This document shows positions 6,319 to 11,374 of a DNA stretch of 11,374 nt, piece by piece. The notes below the pieces were generated by a model that was not told the origin of the DNA, searched no databases, and saw nothing but the letters and a program-made list of their open reading frames with translations. The DNA is taken from positions 1 to 11,374 of the forward strand of contig CANNLO010000136.1 of assembly GCA_947505055.1 (NCBI GenBank), given 5' to 3'. The number at the start of each line of letters is the position of its first letter. Within the stretch, counting starts at the first letter, position 1. Source of the DNA: Methylococcaceae bacterium. Lineage in GTDB: Bacteria > Pseudomonadota > Gammaproteobacteria > Methylococcales > Methylomonadaceae. A program made the translations under genes and the position numbers.

Positions 6319-7599
6319 TCACAATTTGTTATTGTTAGACTTATTTACGCACTGCTGCAGTATACGGTCAATCTTTCTTGACTGCCTATCACGGATAAAA
6401 CAACCTCGGAATGAATTATTTTTTGAGTAAATTTCGTCTTTGTCATTACAGTTGCTTAATAGGAAACTAGCTAGCGCACTAACATCATGAAAAACTGATC
6501 CAAATTTCATGCGGCGAACAATCCTAGTTGCTTCATCCTCAAAATCACCAACGCACAAAATATGCCGTACCGAACCAATATACTCAAACAATTTCCCAGA
6601 TAGTACTCCCTTTTGCAAAGGGTCATTCCAGGTCATTAATAATAGTAAATCTGAATTCTTTTGTATTGATAGCGCTTCCTGATGACCTACAACTCCATAT
6701 ACTTCAACGCTCTGACTTAAACCAAATTCATTCACTAGATTTTTAATCCATTCATTGCCACGACCATAAAAATGAACTCTAACTTTTCTTCTCAGTTCTT
6801 CTGAACCAGCTATTGCTGCAAAAAGAATTGATGGGTCTTGCCTGCCTTTGTAAACAACTCCTGTATAAGTTATATTTAAAAAACTGTCATCTAAACTATT
6901 TTTAGGTAAATCGCAATAATCTTCCTGGTCAAAGGCATTTCGAACAACATAGCAGGGTTGGAGATAATTGCGAACTAATTTACGCGCCATGTCAGTTGAC
7001 ACAACAACAATTGCAGTGGCGTTAGCTAGCACACTTCGCTCTAACCATCTATCAATAAAATCAGTTCGTTGAGCTGGGTTATCTTTCCACAAATCTCGCA
7101 ATTCAGCCACCCATGGAACTTTATAATACCAAGCAAGAATCTTACTTATTACAAGAGAAGTATAAGGCGGAGCAGATCCGTAAATTACATCCGGACTCCA
7201 CTCTTTCAAACCACTAATTGCTCCAAAGACTGCATATGGTATCCACCCAACTACAGAGTCTGGCCTGTGGAGGATTCGCTTATATATCGCTCTTAGATAT
7301 TGGTACACTGACTGCTTAAATCCAGACTCAAATAATGGAACTCGCTCCTTCCCAACCGAAGGCTCAAGAGATTCATTCTTAAGCCAGTAAAATGGTTTGT
7401 TTACGTCGAGCCAATTTGTATAGTAGATTTTACCTACTGGAATATTGTGAATTACTCTATGTTGATTAAACTTTTGTCTTGCTGTGAGCACTCTTACGTC
7501 ATGGCCAACTGAGTTCAAGTACTCTGCTACTTTTGTCACTCTTTTTGCACCAATATTATTAGTTGGGGCGAAAAGAAAAGAAACTATAAGAATTTTCAT
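6319..7599 (-). CDS. Family 4 glycosyltransferase (GT-B, WbuB-like)
   Basis: The 426-residue protein fits the GT4 retaining glycosyltransferase layout. The N-terminal KILIVSFLFAPTNNIGAKR (2-20) carries the flexible glycine loop of the acceptor domain, followed by VGHDVRVLTA (31-40). VIYGSAPPYTSLVI (138-151) and the donor-domain strand ITYTGVVYKGRQDP (243-256) come next. VLSGKLFEYIGS (332-343) is the conserved Lys-Leu-Phe-Glu-Tyr donor-binding motif. This arrangement resembles WbuB-type GT4 enzymes of O-antigen loci, which add amino-deoxy sugars such as FucNAc, but the specificity is not readable. It is a cytoplasmic enzyme, probably peripheral to the inner membrane. The ATG at 7599 has only weak ribosome-binding sequence. 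The gene stands alone between gaps of 176 and 260 bases, with a candidate promoter upstream. Confidence 0.85.
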   Translation of the reverse strand: MKILIVSFLFAPTNNIGAKRVTKVAEYLNSVGHDVRVLTARQKFNQHRVIHNIPVGKIYYTNWLDVNKPFYWLKNESLEPSVGKERVPLFESGFKQSVYQYLRAIYKRILHRPDSVVGWIPYAVFGAISGLKEWSPDVIYGSAPPYTSLVISKILAWYYKVPWVAELRDLWKDNPAQRTDFIDRWLERSVLANATAIVVVSTDMARKLVRNYLQPCYVVRNAFDQEDYCDLPKNSLDDSFLNITYTGVVYKGRQDPSILFAAIAGSEELRRKVRVHFYGRGNEWIKNLVNEFGLSQSVEVYGVVGHQEALSIQKNSDLLLLMTWNDPLQKGVLSGKLFEYIGSVRHILCVGDFEDEATRIVRRMKFGSVFHDVSALASFLLSNCNDKDEIYSKNNSFRGCFIRDRQSRKIDRILQQCVNKSNNNKL

Positions 7600-7617
7600 T
7601 AATTTATCAGTTGTGAT

Positions 7618-7637
7618 GCAACCCTAAATACGGTTGC
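7618..7637 (-). promoter_or_regulatory. Small hairpin in the presumed leader of the GT4 gene
   Basis: GCAACC and GGTTGC form a six-pair stem around an eight-base loop, 19 bases before the ATG at 7599. The adjacent ten-base palindrome TGAACGTTCA lies at 7638-7647. Both fall inside the transcript expected from the candidate promoter at 7655-7684. There is no T-run, so this is not an ordinary terminator. An operator or an mRNA structure is possible. Confidence 0.35.
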
Positions 7638-7654
7638 TGAACGTTCAAATATCT

Positions 7655-7684
7655 AATATAGCAGAGTGCTTGAATTCGCAACAA
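7655..7684 (-). promoter_or_regulatory. Candidate sigma-70 promoter before the GT4 gene
   Basis: On the minus strand an extended -10, TGCTATATT (hexamer 7655-7660, five of six consensus bases plus the TG), lies 18 bases from TTGTTG at 7679-7684. Transcription would begin near 7648, about 50 bases before the ATG at 7599. The -35 is weak, but an extended -10 can compensate. Confidence 0.35.
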
Positions 7685-7705
7685 GAATAAATTTAGCATT
7701 CTTGT
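7681..7705. repeat. Eight-base inverted repeat overlapping the candidate -35
   Basis: ACAAGAAT (7681-7688) and ATTCTTGT (7698-7705) are perfect inverted copies around nine bases. The left arm overlaps the proposed -35 of the GT4 promoter, a common place for a regulator site. No T-run follows on either strand, so a terminator is unlikely. Confidence 0.45.
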
Positions 7706-7775
7706 CTATAAGCATTGTATAAGTCAAAAGCGCATTTTACATGACGTTGAATCATACTACGACAGTACCATCATG

Positions 7776-9044
7776 CTATCGAATCTCATTCAACACCATT
7801 TCTTTTAACTTTTGGTTGTGATTAAGTAAAAGTGCGTCGTCACCCAAGCTAGATAAATATCCACCAACTTGTTTTTGCCAATTATCCTTGGATAAACCCC
7901 AACCCCAGTAGTAACAGAGCTTAGATGGGTTGCTAATCCAAGTTTCGGGAATATCTCCTTCAATTAAACGTAAATAATTTTGAGCAACTTTAGTAGAATC
8001 CCAATTATTTCGAATAAAGTTTTGTGCGTTCCTCCCTAAATCTAACCTAAACTCTGGATCTTCAATCATTTTTCGAATAGATTGTTTGACGAGATTTTCC
8101 TCAACAAACAATGATGGCGGGAAGTCAAATTCGGGATTATCTATTTTTGATTGTCCTACATACCAACTCCCAGTAACGGTAGGCTTCCCAAAAATGGCTG
8201 CTTCGGTGGCTATCATTCCCATGGGGGTGTCTGTATAAATCTCATCAACCAAAAAATCACATCGCTGTAATTCTTGTAAAACCACACTATTGGGCACGCC
8301 CATTAATTCAACAAACTTAATTAAATAACCCTCTACTCTCAATTCGTCAATTATTCGGCGAAAAATTAAGCTCCCCTTTGCCAACGGACGAGAAGGTGCA
8401 TGCAATATTTGCACTGTATTAGATTGATTTTTTTTTAAGCTTGGTAGGTCTAAGCAACTATCAATTGGCATGCCAACAGCAAAAAGTCTGACGAATGGTT
8501 TAATAAAATACTGTGCTGTTGAAGTATGATTAATAATCACATCCGAATATTTTTCAACCCTCCGAATGCGAGCAACCATATTTAATGCTTCTTGATATGC
8601 AGTAAATGGGTCAACATAACTACCATCGTCATCCAAATGCCGTCCACTAAATATTGGAGGTCTTGCATCTGAACCAAGATATATAACCAATACCTTTTTT
8701 CCTAACAACCTTAATAGGGGCAACTCATAAAATCTAAAGAATGATCCAAAACCAGAGAAAATGAATACATCACAACGAAACAAAGCATATAAAAATACCG
8801 CAATACGCACGCAAAGTGCAAGTCCGCTCCCAATTAGTCGAATTATTCCATTCTCGTGCGCACACAACCTTGTTACGCGTTGAAAAGCTGTCTTAAGGAA
8901 GTAATCTGACTCTTCGTATGAGAACTTATTTGCTGATAATACAAAATACTCACTAGGTATCCCTAATTTATCAAATCCACTTTTAAGTCTTGAAAAATAT
9001 CCCGCAACCTCGCCTGGGCCTATAGATATGCGACGTACAGCCAC
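7776..9044 (-). CDS. GT-B (family 4-like) glycosyltransferase
   Basis: The 422-residue protein has a divergent N-terminal acceptor domain starting SIGPGEVAGYFSRLKSG (7-23). The donor half is recognisable: ILHAPSRPLAKGS (213-225) is the HAPS...KG strand of GT4 enzymes, and TDTPMGMIATEAAIFGKPTV (271-290) carries the E-x7-E-like nucleotide-sugar site near Glu281. The start is GTG at 9044, one base after the stop of the amidotransferase gene. AAAGG six bases upstream, in the last codons of that gene, supports the start and coupling. The last 60 residues hold a Trp/Tyr-rich segment (YYWGWGLSKDNWQKQ) outside the usual fold. Nine adenines lie near codon 204. Direct coupling to the amidotransferase makes it the best candidate for transferring the acetamidino sugar, which is inference. 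Confidence 0.78.
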   Translation of the reverse strand: MAVRRISIGPGEVAGYFSRLKSGFDKLGIPSEYFVLSANKFSYEESDYFLKTAFQRVTRLCAHENGIIRLIGSGLALCVRIAVFLYALFRCDVFIFSGFGSFFRFYELPLLRLLGKKVLVIYLGSDARPPIFSGRHLDDDGSYVDPFTAYQEALNMVARIRRVEKYSDVIINHTSTAQYFIKPFVRLFAVGMPIDSCLDLPSLKKNQSNTVQILHAPSRPLAKGSLIFRRIIDELRVEGYLIKFVELMGVPNSVVLQELQRCDFLVDEIYTDTPMGMIATEAAIFGKPTVTGSWYVGQSKIDNPEFDFPPSLFVEENLVKQSIRKMIEDPEFRLDLGRNAQNFIRNNWDSTKVAQNYLRLIEGDIPETWISNPSKLCYYWGWGLSKDNWQKQVGGYLSSLGDDALLLNHNQKLKEMVLNEIR

Positions 9045-9045
9045 A

Positions 9046-10182
9046 CTACGCCTTTACAGTATATTTCATATAAAAACTCTTAGGTACCAACTCCAACTTG
9101 TACATTAACCAGAAAAATGGACGTAATCGCTCGAACATCTGTTTGTAGGTCTTGTAATCTTTATAAGTCTTTTTAGGCAAAGTCATCAAATGTTCAAACT
9201 CATCATCTGAAAATCCCAAACGTTTTTTTACATAGCTCACTAAATCATCCTCTAAATGCGGTGGCTCTTGCATAAGCTGTAGACTTTCTTCACGCGTCAT
9301 CCAACCGTTGCGGCAATAAGCCGAATACCCTGCAATTCTAAAATCAATATTCCAACGTGTTGGAAGAAAGTAGCTGTGATAAAAAGCAGTGAATCTATTC
9401 TCTAAGTGATGTCCGCCATACCACTGCCAACCATATTTCTCAGTCAATAGTTTTTTAGCGGCTTCTTTATCATAGTCCATATAGTATAACGGCCTAACCT
9501 TCTTAATTCTTCCTAAAATCATCCAGCGAAGAAAATCTTTGAACCACAAGTTTGGAAAGGTTTTAAGTTTATACGTGCCAAATTTTTTTTGCACAGATTC
9601 AATGTACTTACCGTCCATGTAAATCCAACCCAACGGTGCAATACCCTCAGTTCGGAACGAATGGCCTTCAATCATATATTTAATTCCAAATTTTTCAGCA
9701 GCTTTGTATAACGTAGTAGCCAATGCTATATCAGTTGGCGTTTCCAGGTCTTTTACGCCCGCTTTAAAAAATGAACGATAGATATCGTCATATTCTTTGT
9801 TATCTACAACGATAGTGAATAAATCAACACCTAACTTTTCTAACACATTATGAATATTCTCAGTAGCTATTGTTGAATTCCAAGTATTATCAAAATGAGC
9901 AGCCAATACTCGAAGACCATACTTAGTAACTATTTCATGAACAAGGTAGGATGAATCACAGCCACCACTCACCCCAATAATCGCATCGTATTTTTTACCC
10001 TTACCAGCGCGCTTAATCTCCTCAATCATTTTGTCTAATCGAGCTTGCCCTTCTTTACCGGTAGGATATTCAGATTCTAAGGATTCAATTTGGTGGCAGT
10101 AATTACATACGCCGACATCATCAAATGAGATGTTGGGTACTGCTTCATCATATATACAACGTGAACAAATATTTTTACTCAT
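9046..10182 (-). CDS. wbpG: N-acetyl sugar amidotransferase (WbpG/PseA/WbuX family)
   Basis: The 378-residue protein belongs to the PP-loop amidotransferases that turn an acetamido group of a sugar into an acetamidino group with ammonia and ATP. An N-terminal zinc-ribbon pair is visible at Cys6/Cys9 and Cys26/Cys29. The ATP-binding PP-loop reads GVSGGCDSSYL (70-80), followed by VLAAHFDNTWNS and the family core to about residue 300. Length matches the family. It follows HisH- and HisF-like genes, as in Pseudomonas aeruginosa (wbpG, hisF2, hisH2) and E. coli O145 (wbuX, wbuY, wbuZ), where all three are linked to acetamidino sugars. The ATG at 10182 has AAGAGG five bases upstream, partly within the preceding stop codon. 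Known products include ManNAc3NAmA, FucNAm and amidino forms of pseudaminic and legionaminic acids. Which applies here cannot be told, because no specific sugar-synthesis genes for them are in the window. Confidence 0.92.
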   Translation of the reverse strand: MSKNICSRCIYDEAVPNISFDDVGVCNYCHQIESLESEYPTGKEGQARLDKMIEEIKRAGKGKKYDAIIGVSGGCDSSYLVHEIVTKYGLRVLAAHFDNTWNSTIATENIHNVLEKLGVDLFTIVVDNKEYDDIYRSFFKAGVKDLETPTDIALATTLYKAAEKFGIKYMIEGHSFRTEGIAPLGWIYMDGKYIESVQKKFGTYKLKTFPNLWFKDFLRWMILGRIKKVRPLYYMDYDKEAAKKLLTEKYGWQWYGGHHLENRFTAFYHSYFLPTRWNIDFRIAGYSAYCRNGWMTREESLQLMQEPPHLEDDLVSYVKKRLGFSDDEFEHLMTLPKKTYKDYKTYKQMFERLRPFFWLMYKLELVPKSFYMKYTVKA

Positions 10183-10191
10183 TACATCCTC

Positions 10192-10953
10192 TTAAGCAAA
10201 AATTGCATTTTGATCTTTTCGACTCGGAAATTTAATTAATACACCTAAGTCTTTACCTTGAAATACAGCCATACTTCCTACAGCAACTGCTGAGGCTCCC
10301 GCTTCCTGCACCACAGCTTTGACATCCTCTAATGAACCTGCACCTCCGATCGCCACAACAGGAATGCGTACTGCATTAACAACATCTTGAACCAACTTTA
10401 GATCAAATCCACTCCATGTACCATCGCGGTCAATGGAGTACAAAAGAATTTCACCAGCGCCCATTTCTTCAACAAACTTTGCTGCTGCAACTGGGGTCAT
10501 TCGCGTATCTTTTGTACCCTGATGTGTGCGTGCAGAATAGCCACCTAATAAGCCTTTTTTAACATCTATTGACACTACAATCGCTTGATTACCGAATTCT
10601 GTTGCAGCCTGGCGGATTAAATCAGATCTTTCAAAAGCTGCAACCCCTAAACAAACCTTTTCAACACCTAAATTAAACAAGCGACACATATCTTCGATGG
10701 AACTTACACCTCCGCCATAACATATAGGCATGAAGCATTCACTTACTAATTTCCCGAGGGTTTCATAATCAATACCGCGATTATGCGTTGTGGCGTCAAT
10801 ATCTAGCAGTATTAATTCATCAACCTCTTTTTGATTGAATATACGAACTGCATTTACAGGATCGCCAACATAAGTAGGATTTTTAAATTTAACCGTTTTT
10901 ACAAGTGCTCCATTACTCATTAAGAGGCAAGGTATTAATCTAGTAGCAAGCAT
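10192..10953 (-). CDS. hisF2: HisF-like acetamidino-modification protein (HisF2/AglZ type)
   Basis: The 253-residue TIM-barrel protein is homologous to the cyclase subunit of imidazole-glycerol-phosphate synthase. It starts MLATRLIPCL, as HisF does. The phosphate-binding loops are visible as YGGGV (79-83) and AIGGAGS. Asp130 is kept in VVSID (126-130), but the Asp11 of true HisF is Leu11 here (IPCLLMSNG in place of IPCLDVKDG). Loss of one of the two essential acids argues against histidine synthesis. It fits the HisF2 type, which probably channels ammonia from the HisH partner to the sugar amidotransferase encoded next. The ATG at 10953 lies two bases after the hisH2 stop, and the stop lies nine bases before the amidotransferase start, so the three genes form one unit. 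The catalytic conclusion is inferred from the substitution. Confidence 0.9.
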   Translation of the reverse strand: MLATRLIPCLLMSNGALVKTVKFKNPTYVGDPVNAVRIFNQKEVDELILLDIDATTHNRGIDYETLGKLVSECFMPICYGGGVSSIEDMCRLFNLGVEKVCLGVAAFERSDLIRQAATEFGNQAIVVSIDVKKGLLGGYSARTHQGTKDTRMTPVAAAKFVEEMGAGEILLYSIDRDGTWSGFDLKLVQDVVNAVRIPVVAIGGAGSLEDVKAVVQEAGASAVAVGSMAVFQGKDLGVLIKFPSRKDQNAIFA

Positions 10954-10955
10954 AC

Positions 10956-11374
10956 TTAGAGATCTATGAAATTTTTAAAAAGCTGCATACCATAGCGGTG
11001 ACTTTTTTCAGGGTGGAATTGCACTCCCATGATATTGCCACGTTGCACACCAGAAGAGAAGTCGTATCCATAGTGGGTTCTAAACAGCTCGTCACTAACA
11101 TCCTCGCATTCATAATGATAAGAATGTACAAAGTAAAATCTGGCATCACTTTCTAGTTTATCTATTAATACATGCTGTTTTGAAGCAATGACCCGATTCC
11201 ATCCCATATGAGGTACCCTTAATAATGAGTCTTTAGCGTCGAATTTAAAACTTTTTACTTTACCCGGTATTAGGCCAAGCCCAGGTTTTTTACCTTCTTC
11301 ACTACCATAAGAAAGTAGTTGCATACCTAAGCATATACCTAGCACAGGCGTGCCCAATTTAGCTTTTTCTCGAA
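10956..11374 (-). CDS. hisH2: HisH-like glutamine amidotransferase, N-terminus cut by window edge
   Basis: The frame stays open to the right edge, so the TTG at 11357 is an internal codon and not the start. Five more residues (REKAK) precede it. About 138 residues are visible of roughly 205 in the family, so some 65-70 N-terminal residues are missing. The class I glutaminase triad is present: the nucleophile Cys in GICLGMQ at about visible residue 14, and His and Glu in VQFHPEKS near the C-terminus. VPHMGWN is the conserved HisH segment facing the partner barrel. The protein should release ammonia from glutamine and pass it to the HisF-like barrel encoded two bases downstream, for use by the amidotransferase. 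Its neighbours place it in acetamidino-sugar synthesis instead of histidine synthesis. Confidence 0.9.
   Translation of the reverse strand, partial: REKAKLGTPVLGICLGMQLLSYGSEEGKKPGLGLIPGKVKSFKFDAKDSLLRVPHMGWNRVIASKQHVLIDKLESDARFYFVHSYHYECEDVSDELFRTHYGYDFSSGVQRGNIMGVQFHPEKSHRYGMQLFKNFIDL

Noticed and set aside
10964..11149. Short minus-strand open frame inside hisH2
   Set aside because: It is an out-of-frame shadow of the HisH-like gene with no motifs of its own.
10956..11357. HisH as a complete 133-residue protein starting at TTG 11357
   Set aside because: The frame stays open to the window edge, and the catalytic Cys would lie only about ten residues from the start, whereas the family has about 80 residues before it.
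10192..11374. Histidine biosynthesis genes hisF and hisH
   Set aside because: The adjacent WbpG-type amidotransferase, the loss of Asp11 in the HisF-like protein, and the lack of other his genes point to acetamidino-sugar synthesis.
1..11374. CRISPR array, tRNA, rRNA or insertion sequence
   Set aside because: I saw no regularly spaced repeats, no transposase frame with terminal repeats, and no recognisable RNA gene on either strand.

Overview
The window is part of a surface-polysaccharide (O-antigen or capsule-type) biosynthesis and modification cluster from a Gram-negative bacterium, most likely a proteobacterium. All twelve coding regions I support lie on the minus strand, so the cluster reads from the right edge to the left. 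The assignment rests on a WecE-type sugar aminotransferase that matches the enterobacterial protein closely by memory, a WbpG/HisH/HisF acetamidino-sugar module, and an ArnC/GtrB-type undecaprenyl-phosphate glycosyltransferase. I cannot name a genus. The genes are AT-rich but uneven: hand-counted 60-base lines range from about 27% to about 53% G+C, as expected for a mosaic polysaccharide locus.

Right part (about 7776-11374): a HisH-like glutaminase (cut by the right edge), a HisF-like barrel protein, a WbpG/PseA-type N-acetyl-sugar amidotransferase and a GT-B glycosyltransferase follow each other with gaps of 2, 9 and 1 bases. The first three probably convert an acetamido group on a nucleotide sugar into an acetamidino group, and the fourth probably transfers a sugar of the repeat unit. 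The HisF-like protein lacks the usual cyclase Asp11 but keeps Asp130, so it should not be read as a histidine gene.

Middle part (about 5054-7775): a GT4 glycosyltransferase and a membrane-anchored GT2 glycosyltransferase are separated by AT-rich gaps of 176, 260 and 122 bases. The 176-base gap holds a candidate promoter with three neighbouring inverted repeats. The 260-base gap holds a three-copy octamer repeat.

Left part (1-4931): six tightly packed genes. They encode an ArnC/GtrB-like polyprenyl-phosphate glycosyltransferase, a single four-helix SMR/EamA-like protein (TTG start, overlapping the previous gene), a small methyltransferase, a zinc-ribbon methyltransferase, a WecE aminotransferase (overlapping the previous gene) and a multi-spanning GT-C-like protein cut by the left edge. 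The parts list mirrors arn (ArnB, ArnC, ArnE/F, ArnT) and gtr systems. The inference is a lipid-linked pathway that makes a 4-amino-4,6-dideoxy sugar, possibly methylates it, loads it on undecaprenyl phosphate, flips it and transfers it in the periplasm. This is the most interesting content of the window. No Wzx, Wzy, transposase, tRNA, rRNA or CRISPR is visible.
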